64,000 bases of DNA, taken from NCBI GenBank assembly GCA_039808645.1, contig JBDHTL010000003.1:1-64000 (forward strand). Reading direction: 5' to 3'. The stretch's first letter is position 1, and each line of letters begins with the position of its first letter. The notes beneath the pieces are model-generated. The model saw nothing but the letters and a program-made list of their open reading frames with translations. It did not search any database and had not been told where the DNA came from. Shown piece by piece: positions 9,296 through 17,864 of this stretch. A program made the translations under genes and the position numbers. This DNA comes from JAJXWB01 sp039808645 (lineage in GTDB: Bacteria > Pseudomonadota > Alphaproteobacteria > Rhizobiales > Beijerinckiaceae).

Positions 9296-10639
9296 ATGAG
9301 CTCCACCGACGCGCTGACCCTCCACTACCGAATGGCGCCGGCGCGCCCCGCCGCATCGCGGCCGCTGGAGCGCGCGACGAGCGTGCTGTTCATCGGCTTT
9401 CTGCTTCTGACCTTCATCGGCACGCATCCGCTGCAGGTCGGTTCGGTGGATCAGCGCGCCGACGGCTCGATCCTCGACCGCGTGGTCGTCTTTTCCCTGT
9501 TCGGGCTCGCGCTGTCCGTCGTCTGGATGGCGCGCGACGTGGCGTTGCGAACGCTTCGCCGCAATGCCGGGCTCGTTCTCATCGTCGGCTTCTGTATCGC
9601 CAGCATCGCCTGGTCGAACTTTCCCGCGCTCACGCTGCGCCGAAGCGTCCTGTTCTTCCTGCTGACCGCCATCTCCTTCGCCATCGCCGCCGGGGCGACC
9701 GACCTGCGCCGCCTGCACACGCAACTCTTCGCGACGCTCGCGGTCGTCGTCTTCGTCAACATTCTGGCGACCGTCGCGCTGCCGGGCATGGCGATCACGC
9801 CCATCGGCGTGAAGGGCGTCTACACCCAGAAGAACGTCGCCGGCATCGTCGCGCTCATCACGCTGGTGACCGGCGCGACATGGCTCGTCGGCGCCGGCAG
9901 GCGACGCGTCGTCATCGGCCTGCTCGTCATGGCGGCGACCTTCGGGTTTCTGATCGTGACGAAATCGCGCACCTCGCTGAACCTCGCCGTCCTCGGCGTC
10001 GGAGCGGTCGCCTTCGTCGCGCTGGCCGAAAGGTTCGGCGCGGCCTTCCTCATGGCGGCCGGCTTCGTCGGCGCGCTGGTACTTGCGGCCGCGCTCGTCT
10101 GGCTCGGCCTCCACGACTTCGACGTCCCTACGGCGGTCGCCGCGGTGATCGGCGACACGTCCTATTCCGGGCGCGAGGAGTTGTGGGCCTTCGCCCGACG
10201 CGACGCCGAGAAGCGCTTCTGGCTCGGCTACGGCTACGGCGCCTATTGGGACGTCGGCCTCGCGAACGATCCCCTGCTGCGCGCGGAGGCCGGCACCTGG
10301 ATCGCGTCCGTCGACACCGGCGTCATCAACCAGGCGCACCACGGCTATCTCGAACTCTGGTTGCATATCGGCCTGCCGATGACGATCTTCGCGGCGCTGT
10401 TCGTCGTCCAGCGGGCGCTCGTCGGCGGCTTCCGCGCGCTGTTCGGCGCCGGCTCCCGGGAATCGCGGATCTTTCTCGGCGCCCTCGCCACGCTCCTGTG
10501 CATCTTCCTGCTGCACAATCTCACGGAGGCGTCGCTCTTCATGCGTGGCGAAATCTTCAGCAATTTCGCGGTCTTCGCGATGCTTCTGCTGTCGCGCGCG
10601 CGCGATCTCGGGCAGCCGGGTTCCGGGGGGCTGGCATGA
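9296..10639 (+). CDS. O-antigen ligase/Wzy-type polysaccharide polymerase (ExoQ-like)
   Basis: The 447-residue polytopic membrane protein has about ten to twelve hydrophobic segments. It contains GVKGVYTQKNVAGI, the Lys-Asn motif region of the ExoQ/Wzy and O-antigen ligase family, and a large periplasmic loop rich in Trp, Tyr and charged residues (DTSYSGREELWAFARRDAEK) before the last helices. With Wzx, Wzz and the priming transferase close by it most likely polymerises repeat units in the periplasm; ligase activity is the alternative. The ATG at 9296 is the first in frame; an ATG at 9332 is possible, and neither has a strong Shine-Dalgarno. Its 3' end overlaps the next start (ATGA). Confidence 0.88.
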   Translation: MSSTDALTLHYRMAPARPAASRPLERATSVLFIGFLLLTFIGTHPLQVGSVDQRADGSILDRVVVFSLFGLALSVVWMARDVALRTLRRNAGLVLIVGFCIASIAWSNFPALTLRRSVLFFLLTAISFAIAAGATDLRRLHTQLFATLAVVVFVNILATVALPGMAITPIGVKGVYTQKNVAGIVALITLVTGATWLVGAGRRRVVIGLLVMAATFGFLIVTKSRTSLNLAVLGVGAVAFVALAERFGAAFLMAAGFVGALVLAAALVWLGLHDFDVPTAVAAVIGDTSYSGREELWAFARRDAEKRFWLGYGYGAYWDVGLANDPLLRAEAGTWIASVDTGVINQAHHGYLELWLHIGLPMTIFAALFVVQRALVGGFRALFGAGSRESRIFLGALATLLCIFLLHNLTEASLFMRGEIFSNFAVFAMLLLSRARDLGQPGSGGLA

Positions 10640-11616
10640 CAGACGCGCCCGAAACCGCAGCGCCGACGCTTTCGCTGGTCATCTGCACGTTCCATCGCGA
10701 AGACTTGCTCCGCAAGGCGCTGGCGAGCGCCCTCGCGCAACAGGCGCCCGCGGGTTTCGGATTCGAGATCGTCGTGGTCGACAATTCCGACGAATCGTCC
10801 GCGCGCGAGGTCGTCAATTCCTTCGCGCCGCCGCGGCCCTTTCCGCTCCGCTTCGTCGAAGCGCATCCGCCGAACATCTCGGTCGCGCGCAACGCGGGCG
10901 TGGCCGCGAGCGCCGGAGACGCCATCGCGTTTCTCGACGACGACCAGGAACTGGCTCCCGGATGGCTCGGCGCGGTGGCGCATGCGCTGCGCGCCTACCC
11001 GCAAGACGCGTTTTTCGGCGCGGTCGATCCCGTCTTCGAAGCGCCTGAAAGCGCGGGCGGCATGGCGCGCAGTCTCTTCACGCGCCGGCGCGACGCGCCC
11101 GGCGGCGCCGACCTCGTCGCCTTCGGTCCCGCCAAGACCCGCGACATCGTTCTGTCCACCGCCAATTCGGCGTTCCGGCGCGCCGCCCTGCCGCGCGACG
11201 GGCGCCTGTTCGATCCGGCCTTCGGCAATGGCGGCGGCGAGGACTACGATCTGATCTGCCGGATGCAGCGCGACGGCCGCCGCTTCGGCTGGCTGCCGGA
11301 GGCGGCGGCGCGCGAATTCGTCCCGGCCTCGCGCTGCGAAGCGGCCTATCTGCGCCGCAGGTTCTTCGCCGGCGGGCAGGCTTACGCCGCCGCTGTCGCC
11401 AATGCGAGCGCCCATCCGCGCCTCACGCGCTGGTCGATCCGCGCCAAGGCGATCGCGCAACTCGTCCTGATCGCCGCGCGAACGCCGTTGGCGATGGCGC
11501 GCGGCGGTCATGCGCTCCCCGATCATCTGCACGTGCTCGCCGGCGCGCTCGGCAAGATGTCGTTCGCAGACATCAGGCCGATCTACCGCGAAACTCCGCT
11601 TACGCCCGCGCGCTGA
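10636..11616 (+). CDS. Glycosyltransferase family 2
   Basis: The 326-residue GT-A enzyme starts with LSLVICTFHREDLLRKALAS and VVVDNSDESS. It has ISVARNAGVAASAGD and the acidic motif FLDDDQELAPGW near residue 100, then GGGEDYDLICRM, as in rhamnosyl- and galactosyl-type GT2 enzymes. The start codon overlaps the stop of the polymerase gene and follows a run of Gs (10625-10630) that can serve as ribosome-binding site. It resembles the minus-strand GT2 at 8212-9141 in layout, so the two may be old paralogues adding different residues. Sugar specificity cannot be inferred. Its gene ends 86 bp before the WecG-like gene. Confidence 0.9.
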   Translation: MTDAPETAAPTLSLVICTFHREDLLRKALASALAQQAPAGFGFEIVVVDNSDESSAREVVNSFAPPRPFPLRFVEAHPPNISVARNAGVAASAGDAIAFLDDDQELAPGWLGAVAHALRAYPQDAFFGAVDPVFEAPESAGGMARSLFTRRRDAPGGADLVAFGPAKTRDIVLSTANSAFRRAALPRDGRLFDPAFGNGGGEDYDLICRMQRDGRRFGWLPEAAAREFVPASRCEAAYLRRRFFAGGQAYAAAVANASAHPRLTRWSIRAKAIAQLVLIAARTPLAMARGGHALPDHLHVLAGALGKMSFADIRPIYRETPLTPAR

Positions 11617-11702
11617 GATCTGCGGCCGCTTAACCGCGCCTTTACCGCCCTTCTTTACCTTAGGTCACTAGCATCGTTGCGTCGTGTGTCTGGAGTACGC
11701 GC

Positions 11703-12548
11703 ATGAGTCTGTCGGGCGTTTCCGACGTGTCGGGCCATCCTGAAGCCTCCGAGCTTCGCGTCAACATGGTCAACATGCGCCGCGCGCTCGACGCGATCAT
11801 CGGCAGCGCGCTCGCCCGAAAAGGGTTCACGTTCTTCACGGTCAACCTCGATCACATGGTCAAGCTCGGCAAGAGCGGGCCGTTTCGAGACGCCTATGCG
11901 CGCGCGGACTACATCACCGCCGACGGCTGGCCGATCGTCTGGCTTGCGCGCGGGCCGGACCGGCGCAAGACGCCGCGTCCCGGTTCTGTCGATCGCCGCC
12001 AGGCGCCCAGTCTCGAGCGCACGACCGGCGCCGACCTGCTCGAACCCATGTGCCGCGAGGCGGCCAGGCACGGCTTGCCGCTCTATTTCATCGGGCCGAG
12101 CCCGGCCTCGCAGGAAGCGGGCCTGCGCATCCTCGCCGATCGCTATCCCGGCCTCTCGATCGGGGGAGCGGAGACGCCGCAGCTTCCGGCCGAAATCGAC
12201 GCAGCGACAGTCGACGCGCTCTCGGAGCGTCTCGCGCAATCCGGCGCGCGCGTCTGCGTGGTCTCGCTCGGCGCGCCGAAGCAGGAGATCCTGGCCGACG
12301 CGCTGCATCGCCGTTGCCCGGATGTCGGATTTCTCTGCGTCGGCGCCGCGCTCGACTTCATCTCCGGCCATTCGGTTCGCGCGCCGGTCTGGGTGCGACG
12401 GATCGGCATGGAATGGTTCTGGCGGATGGTCGGCGATCCCAGGCGATTGGCGGCCCGTTACGTCGGCTGCGGATTCACGCTTCTCAAGCTGTCGCTTCCC
12501 TCCGTGTTCAAACACGAACCGAAACTTCGCGTCGTCGATACCGATTGA
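11703..12548 (+). CDS. WecG/TagA/CpsF family glycosyltransferase (GT26)
   Basis: The 281-residue protein belongs to the fold that includes WecG and TagA, which add N-acetylmannosamine-type sugars to an undecaprenyl-linked acceptor. Visible family marks are YITADGWPIVWLARG near residue 75, GADLLEPMCREAARHGLPLYF, and VSLGAPKQEILAD near 190, the conserved Gly-x-Pro-Lys-Gln-Glu motif. Length is slightly above the 240-250 residue core. GGAG lies seven bases before the ATG. It likely extends the repeat unit early in its assembly; the acceptor and donor are unknown. It starts a new transcription block with the export genes that follow. Confidence 0.88.
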   Translation: MSLSGVSDVSGHPEASELRVNMVNMRRALDAIIGSALARKGFTFFTVNLDHMVKLGKSGPFRDAYARADYITADGWPIVWLARGPDRRKTPRPGSVDRRQAPSLERTTGADLLEPMCREAARHGLPLYFIGPSPASQEAGLRILADRYPGLSIGGAETPQLPAEIDAATVDALSERLAQSGARVCVVSLGAPKQEILADALHRRCPDVGFLCVGAALDFISGHSVRAPVWVRRIGMEWFWRMVGDPRRLAARYVGCGFTLLKLSLPSVFKHEPKLRVVDTD

Positions 12549-12617
12549 TTCAGAACCCTGCCTGCCGCCGGGGTTCCCCGCCGTGGGACGGAGCCGGTGG
12601 CGATCGAGGCGATTGTC

Positions 12618-13205
12618 ATGAAAAAAGCGTCCGTCCGATTATTCGTCTCCGCCGCTCTCGCGCCGCTCTGCTTCGCGCTCGCGGGCTGCGACACGCTGTC
12701 GGACCACGTTAAGCCCGCCTCCAGCGCCGCAACGAACTCTATCGCCGCGCCGCGCACGCAGGCCGGCGACAAGATCAAGCTCGTCGTCTACGGCGAGGAC
12801 AAGATGTCGGGCGATTACGAGATCGACGCCAACGGCCTGATCCATCCGCCGCTGCTCGGCGCGGTGCGCGCTGCCGGCATGACCAAGAAGGAAATTGAAA
12901 GAACGATCGCGGAAAGGCTGCGATCGAGCCAGATCCTGCGCGACCCGGTCGTCACCGTCGACGTCGCCTCCTCGCGGCCGATCTACGTGATGGGCGAAGT
13001 CGAAAAGCCGGGCGAATACACCTATCGCAACGGGCTCAACGTGCTGAGCGCGGTCGCGGTCGCGGGCGGATTCACCTATCGCGCCAGCAAATCCACCGTC
13101 CTTGTCAAACGCGCCGGCGAGAAAGGGCTGACGGAATATCGACTGTCGCCCGACATACCGGTCCATCCCGGCGACCTCGTCAGTGTGCCAGAACGCTATT
13201 TCTGA
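12618..13205 (+). CDS. Short outer-membrane polysaccharide export lipoprotein (OPX, Wza/GumB-like)
   Basis: The 195-residue lipoprotein has a signal peptide ending in the lipobox FALAGC (Cys at about residue 26), a Poly_export domain (DKIKLVVYGEDKMSGDYEID, then GLIHPPLLGAVRAAG) and one SLBB-type domain (YVMGEVEKPGEYTYRNG). It ends at VPERYF without the long C-terminal part by which E. coli Wza crosses the outer membrane; Wza is about twice as long. It should form the periplasmic channel linking the Wzz-like protein to the outer membrane. The ATG at 12618 follows GAGG at good distance; a GTG at 12597 would spoil the signal peptide. The beta-barrel gene follows after one base, which suggests that the two work together. 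Confidence 0.9.
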   Translation: MKKASVRLFVSAALAPLCFALAGCDTLSDHVKPASSAATNSIAAPRTQAGDKIKLVVYGEDKMSGDYEIDANGLIHPPLLGAVRAAGMTKKEIERTIAERLRSSQILRDPVVTVDVASSRPIYVMGEVEKPGEYTYRNGLNVLSAVAVAGGFTYRASKSTVLVKRAGEKGLTEYRLSPDIPVHPGDLVSVPERYF

Positions 13206-13206
13206 G

Positions 13207-14523
13207 ATGCGCGCGCAATCAAGGCTGGTTCTCGCGCGCGTCTGCGCGGCGGCGACGGTTCTCGTCGCGCCTGCGGCCACGTTCGCGCAGAGCGCGCCGG
13301 AAAAGACGAGCGTTTCGGAGGACGCGATCGCCCTGCTCGCGCCCGTCCAGCATCGCGCCAGCAACCCGCTGCTTCGTCCCGGCCGCGAATATCGCGGCGT
13401 GCCGGTCGAGAGCTGGATGCTCTATCCCTCGATCATCGCGGGCGCGACCTTCGACGACAATCTCGTGTGGTCGCGGACGAACAGGATCGCGGCCGTCGGC
13501 TTTCGCCTGGCGCCGGAAATCGTCGCGGTCCGCGACGTCGGCGCCTCCAGGACGACGCTCTACGGCGCGGTCGATGCGCGTTTCTATCCGAGCGTCGGGC
13601 GGGCGGACACTGTGTCCGCGCGCGCCGGCGTCGAACAGATCTGGTCCCCCACGCACGATCTCACCTTCAAGGGCAAGCTCGAGTACGAACGCAGCGCGCT
13701 GGCGATCAGTTCGAACGTCGTCGTCAACAATTCGGTGCTCTCCACCGTCGCCTCGCCTCTCGTCGACGACAGGATCAAGGGCGCGGTCGCCGTGCAGAAG
13801 ACGTTCGGGCGCATGTTCGCGGGCCTGTCGCTGGATGCGGCCGCGACCGGCTATCACGCCTTCGAGACGTCGACGGGCTGGGCCTCGCAGAGCTATCGCG
13901 ACAGCCGCGTCGAGACCGCGACGGTGCGCATCGGCGGCTGGGTGACGCCGACGATCTACGCGTTCGGCGAGGCCAGCGGCAATGCGCGCGACTATACGAA
14001 CGCGCCCTACGCATCGAAAGGCTATCGCGCCGTCGCCGGCCTCGGCTCCGACAGGATCAGCCTGTTCCGCGGCGAAATCTACGCGGGCTTCCAGCAGCAA
14101 TTCTACCAGAACTACGCGATCGGGACGGGATCGAGCCCTGTGGTCGGCGGGCAGCTGCACTGGTATCCGACGCGCTGGATCACCGTGCGCCTGGGGCTCG
14201 ACCAGACATTTACGGAATCCAACCTGCCGACCGCCGCCAATCCCGGCGGCTATCCGAGCAAGGTCACGGCCTTGCGCCTCAGCACGGTCTTCAAGCCATT
14301 GAAGGATTTCACCGCGACCTGGCGGGCGAGCTACGAGCGCTCGACCTATCTGGCGAGCACGCGGCGCGACGACGGCTGGCGCACCGGGCTCGAGGCCAGC
14401 TACCAGATGACCAGCAATATCGAGATCCTCGGCGCCTACGAATTCTCGAAGGTCTTCTCCACCGATCCGTACGGCGGCTACACGCGCAATTCCGTTTCGC
14501 TCGGCATGAAGTACCGCTACTAG
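13207..14523 (+). CDS. Outer-membrane beta-barrel protein of the polysaccharide export locus
   Basis: The 438-residue protein has a cleavable signal peptide (Ala-rich, ending near ATFAQSAPEK) and a body of alternating polar and aromatic residues. Many strands end in Trp or Tyr, for example SWMLYPSIIAGATFDDNL and RWITVRLGLDQTF, and the last residues are GMKYRY, a typical barrel closing strand. It fits the BBP2-like outer-membrane barrel family. The ATG at 13207 starts one base after the OPX stop, so the two are probably made together. Likely role is the outer-membrane pore for the polysaccharide, compensating for the short OPX protein. The barrel call is strong; the export role comes from context. 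Confidence 0.82.
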   Translation: MRAQSRLVLARVCAAATVLVAPAATFAQSAPEKTSVSEDAIALLAPVQHRASNPLLRPGREYRGVPVESWMLYPSIIAGATFDDNLVWSRTNRIAAVGFRLAPEIVAVRDVGASRTTLYGAVDARFYPSVGRADTVSARAGVEQIWSPTHDLTFKGKLEYERSALAISSNVVVNNSVLSTVASPLVDDRIKGAVAVQKTFGRMFAGLSLDAAATGYHAFETSTGWASQSYRDSRVETATVRIGGWVTPTIYAFGEASGNARDYTNAPYASKGYRAVAGLGSDRISLFRGEIYAGFQQQFYQNYAIGTGSSPVVGGQLHWYPTRWITVRLGLDQTFTESNLPTAANPGGYPSKVTALRLSTVFKPLKDFTATWRASYERSTYLASTRRDDGWRTGLEASYQMTSNIEILGAYEFSKVFSTDPYGGYTRNSVSLGMKYRY

Positions 14524-14565
14524 ATCGGCCTGCCTTCGATCGGAGTCGCTCGGACGCAGCGCGCT

Positions 14566-15516
14566 CTAGGCGGCGCGCCGCGCCAAGGCGCCCACGGACC
14601 GGCGCACGAATTTCATCAGGCGCTGCTTGCCGCGCAGGCCGAGGACGGATGCGAGCAGCTCGTGCGTGCGCGTGCCCGGCTGTCCCTCGAGGCCCAGCGC
14701 TCTCGCCATCCTTTCGGCGTCGCGGCCGATCGCGTCGACCTCGCCTTCGTAGGCGAGCCGGGCAAGACCGTAATAGGCCTTCGCCAGTTCCAGCTCCGGA
14801 GCGTGACGCATGTTCGGCAGGTCGGCGCGCACACGCTCGAGAACGGCGAGTTGCGAGGCCAATGTGTTCGGCGTGTTGCTGCGCGTGATACGCCGGGGAT
14901 CGTCCGATTGCACGTAGACGCCGAGCCCGTGCGCGGACGTCGCGACGCGCGCGCCGAGCAGAAGGGCGCGATACATGAGATCGCCATCCTGGTTCTTGGC
15001 GAGATACTCGTCCCATCCGCCGATCTTGCGCACGAAGTCGGAGCGCCAGATCACCGCGCAGGGCGGCGTATAGTCTCCTGAAAGCCACTTGCCGACGATC
15101 TCGTCCCGGTCCAGAGCGCCGTAGCGGCCGTGCGGATAGGCCACTTCGCGCGATCCGTCCGGGCGCTCGAAGCAGAACGGCGACAGGACCACGTCGGCGT
15201 CCTCCGTGCGCGCCGTACGGCTGCCGAGTTCGAGCAGCGGCCCTTCGACATAATCGTCGGCGTCCATGAACATGACATAGTCGGTGTCGGTGAGCGCGAG
15301 CCCCTCGTTGCGGCACACCGGCGCGCCGCTGCGCTCGTCGAGCGTCAGGATGCGGATCTCGTCGGAAGCGTCGCGGGCGATCTTTTCGGCCGCTTCGTCC
15401 GGGCCGTCGAAGACGACGACGATGTCGTACGGATCCACGTGGGGCAGGCAGGAGTTGATCGTGCGCGCCAGAGTATCGACGGAATTGTAGGCCGGAATGA
15501 CAACGCCGATGCTCAC
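14566..15516 (-). CDS. Glycosyltransferase family 2 (GTG start)
   Basis: The 316-residue GT2 enzyme reads VSIGVVIPAYNSVDTLARTI at its start, VVVFDGPDEAA, APVCRNEGLALTDTDYVMF and the acidic motif MDADDYVEGPLL, then the acceptor-side KNQDGDLMYRALL. The GTG at 15516 is preferred: a perfect AGGAGG sits five bases before it, and the protein then starts at the usual GT2 position. An in-frame ATG at 15579 without a ribosome-binding site would add 21 unrelated residues. It is convergent with the beta-barrel gene and divergent from the oxidoreductase gene. It should add one sugar of the repeat unit in the cytoplasm. Confidence 0.88.
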   Translation of the reverse strand: MSIGVVIPAYNSVDTLARTINSCLPHVDPYDIVVVFDGPDEAAEKIARDASDEIRILTLDERSGAPVCRNEGLALTDTDYVMFMDADDYVEGPLLELGSRTARTEDADVVLSPFCFERPDGSREVAYPHGRYGALDRDEIVGKWLSGDYTPPCAVIWRSDFVRKIGGWDEYLAKNQDGDLMYRALLLGARVATSAHGLGVYVQSDDPRRITRSNTPNTLASQLAVLERVRADLPNMRHAPELELAKAYYGLARLAYEGEVDAIGRDAERMARALGLEGQPGTRTHELLASVLGLRGKQRLMKFVRRSVGALARRAA

Positions 15517-15521
15517 GCTCG

Positions 15522-15527
15522 CCTCCT
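15522..15527 (-). promoter_or_regulatory. Strong Shine-Dalgarno AGGAGG deciding a GTG start
   Basis: On the minus strand AGGAGG is followed after five bases (CGAGC) by GTG at 15516-15514. It lies inside the extra N-terminal codons of the longer ATG-initiated reading and so argues that the shorter GTG form is the one translated. Confidence 0.7.
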
Positions 15528-15753
15528 GCTCGATCGTCGCGTCCGGCGTCTCCCCATCAGACGCCGCGACCGCCGACATCGACTGCGGGCCAAGGCAAAC
15601 ACACCCCGTCTAAGCGTCTCTTCGGAAAAGCGTTCAAATTTTCGACAAATGCCGCGTTTCCCGGCGCCCGGGCGCGGCCGTTCATCGAACGGCAACGCTA
15701 TCGAGGTTAATTCTCTCGCGAGCGCCGCCCCGAACGCCGCGACGAAACGGCAT

Positions 15754-16914
15754 ATGACTTCATCTTCGAGCACCGGAATCGCCATTGTCGGCTGCGGCTA
15801 TGTCGCGGATTCCTATCGACATACGCTGCCCCTGCACGCCGGGCGGCTGAACCTCGGGGGGGTATGGGACCGCGACCCCGAACGCCTCGCCGCCTACCGC
15901 GCATGCTGGGGCGACAGGACCTATTCAAGCCTCGACGAAGCGCTCGGCGACAAAACGGTCCAAATCGTCGTCAACCTTACCGATCCGGAAAGCCACGCCG
16001 ACGTGACGACGGCGGCGATCGCCGCGGGCAAGCACGTCTACACCGAGAAGCCCCTGGCGATGACGACGGCGCAGGCGATCGACCTGCGCGACCGCGCGCG
16101 CGCCGCCAACGTCCGCATCGGCGCCGCGCCCTGCAATCTCCTCGGCGAAGCCGCGCAGACGCTTTGGAAGGCGGTCCGCGACGGACGGATCGGCAGACCC
16201 GTGCTCGCCTATGCCGAACTCGACGACGGCATGGTGCATCGCGCGAACTACCGGACGTGGGTGAGCCGCTCCGGCCGCGTCTGGCCGGCGCGCGGCGAAT
16301 TCGAGACCGGCTGCACGTTCGAGCACGCGGGATATGCGCTGACCGTGCTCGCCGGCATGTTCGGTCCGGTGCGGCGCGTGACCTCGTTCGCCGCGCTGCT
16401 GATCGCCGACAAGAAGACCGAGCCGCCCCTGCCCCACCTTGCGCCAGACTTTTCCGTCGGCATGCTGGAATTCGACAACGGCGTGGTTGCGCGTCTTACC
16501 AATTCCATCGTCGCGCCCTACGAGCATCGCTTCCGCGTCGTCGGCGAGAACGGGGCGCTCGATATCAGGGAGCCCTGGGACTACGCCTGCCCGGTCATTC
16601 TCCGGCGTCCCGCGGAGGGCCGCCTGTCGCGCATTCTGGAGCGGCGTTTCGGCGGTTTCGGCGGAAGCCGCGTGCCGCATGTACGGGCGACGCCGTTTCG
16701 CGGCGGGCGCGGCAAGCCCACGATGGATTTTTCACGCGGCATAGCGGAACTCGCCGCGGCGATCCGCGAGAACCGCCGCAGCCGGCTCGACGAGGATTTC
16801 GCGGTGCACGTCACCGAGGTGACGGAAGTCCTGCAATATCCCGAGCGGTTCGCGCGGCCGCATGTCGTCACTTCGAGCTTCGAGCCGATCGCGCCGATGG
16901 ACTGGGCGCGATGA
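15754..16914 (+). CDS. Gfo/Idh/MocA family NAD(P)-dependent oxidoreductase
   Basis: The 386-residue dehydrogenase has an N-terminal Rossmann fold (GIAIVGCGYVADSYR), a mid-domain HVYTEKPLAMTTAQA containing the EKP motif of the family, and the C-terminal alpha/beta substrate domain with DFSVGMLEFDNGVVARLTN. Members oxidise or reduce sugars and nucleotide sugars, for example at C3 of UDP-GlcNAcA, or cyclitols. The ATG at 15754 is the family-typical start; the open frame upstream to 15130 is only a shadow. Its stop overlaps the start of the DUF6492-like gene (ATGA). In this locus it probably makes a modified sugar donor; the substrate is unknown. Confidence 0.88.
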   Translation: MTSSSSTGIAIVGCGYVADSYRHTLPLHAGRLNLGGVWDRDPERLAAYRACWGDRTYSSLDEALGDKTVQIVVNLTDPESHADVTTAAIAAGKHVYTEKPLAMTTAQAIDLRDRARAANVRIGAAPCNLLGEAAQTLWKAVRDGRIGRPVLAYAELDDGMVHRANYRTWVSRSGRVWPARGEFETGCTFEHAGYALTVLAGMFGPVRRVTSFAALLIADKKTEPPLPHLAPDFSVGMLEFDNGVVARLTNSIVAPYEHRFRVVGENGALDIREPWDYACPVILRRPAEGRLSRILERRFGGFGGSRVPHVRATPFRGGRGKPTMDFSRGIAELAAAIRENRRSRLDEDFAVHVTEVTEVLQYPERFARPHVVTSSFEPIAPMDWAR

Positions 16915-17855
16915 CCGGGAGCGCGCTGTCGGCCAGCCTCGTCACCTGCTCGTTTCGCGGCGATCTCGACGTCTGCCGTCTTCTCTGCGAGACGATCGAC
17001 CGGTTCACCCCGGCGGACATGACGCACTGGCTCTACGTGCCCAAGGCCGACGCCCCGCTTTTCGCCGACCTCGCTTCGCGCCGGCGCCGGATCGCGACGC
17101 AGGAATCGCTGTTGCCGCGGTGGTTCGTCAAGGCGCCGATGCCCGGGCCCGCATGGCGCGCGCGGCTCGGCCTGCCGCGCCGCAATGTCTACGTCACGCC
17201 GTTCAGCATGCCGGTGCGCGGCTGGATCGCGCAGCAGATCATGAAGATCGCGGCCGCCACGAATGCGGACACGGAAATCATCGTTCATGTCGACAGCGAC
17301 AACGCCTTCATCCGTCCGCTGCGGATCGAGGACCTGACGCGCGACGGGCATGTGCGGATCTATCGGCATCCCGACATGATCGCACGCGCCTCGCATCGCC
17401 TGTGGCACGAGGCGGCGGGCCGCCTGCTCGGGCTGGGACCGACCGACTTCCACGGCGCGGAATATATCGACCAACTCGTCGTGTGGCGGCGCTCGGTCGC
17501 GCGGAAACTGACGGAGCGTCTCGCGGACGTCGCGGGAAGGGACTGGCGCGTTGCGCTGGCCCGCGCGCCGCATTTCGCCGAATACATTCTCTATGGCGTA
17601 TTCGCGGATCGCGTGCTCGGCCTCGACAAGGCCGGGCTTTTTGCGACCGAACAGACGCTTTGCCTGTCGCGCTGGACGGAAGGCTTCGACAGCGCGGACG
17701 ACGAGGCCGCCTTCATCGACGCGATCGAGCCGCATCACACCGCCTGCCTCGTGCAGTCGACCATCGCCATGCCGATCACGGCGCGGCGCGCGCTGTTCGA
17801 GCGCGCCTGCGCCTTTGCGGCGAAGCAGGATGAGGCGGCTGTCGCCCGCGACTGA
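16911..17855 (+). CDS. DUF6492-like protein, possible glycosyltransferase
   Basis: The 314-residue cytoplasmic protein is translationally coupled to the oxidoreductase. It resembles, from memory, the DUF6492 family found in capsule and exopolysaccharide loci. It starts SLVTCSFRGDLDVCRLLCET, reminiscent of a GT-A fold, and has EIIVHVDSDNAFIRPL near residue 125, where DSD looks like a donor/metal-binding DxD motif. A later FHGAEYIDQLVVWRR segment and FAEYILYGVFAD follow, as in family members. No signal peptide or membrane segment is seen. A glycosyltransferase role is inferred from the DxD-like motif and context; it has no assigned CAZy family that I recognise. It ends a run of plus-strand genes. 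Confidence 0.65.
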   Translation: MTGSALSASLVTCSFRGDLDVCRLLCETIDRFTPADMTHWLYVPKADAPLFADLASRRRRIATQESLLPRWFVKAPMPGPAWRARLGLPRRNVYVTPFSMPVRGWIAQQIMKIAAATNADTEIIVHVDSDNAFIRPLRIEDLTRDGHVRIYRHPDMIARASHRLWHEAAGRLLGLGPTDFHGAEYIDQLVVWRRSVARKLTERLADVAGRDWRVALARAPHFAEYILYGVFADRVLGLDKAGLFATEQTLCLSRWTEGFDSADDEAAFIDAIEPHHTACLVQSTIAMPITARRALFERACAFAAKQDEAAVARD

Positions 17856-17864
17856 GGCGCCTGC

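Noticed and set aside
8213..10516. Upstream open extension of the GH44 frame
   Set aside because: Lies opposite or in another frame of the GT2 and polymerase genes; the Tat signal at 8212 gives the real start.
11617..11702. Possible CtrA-type or other operator (TTAACC and repeated TTTACC words)
   Set aside because: Words are short and lack the exact TTAA-N7-TTAA spacing; cannot be supported.
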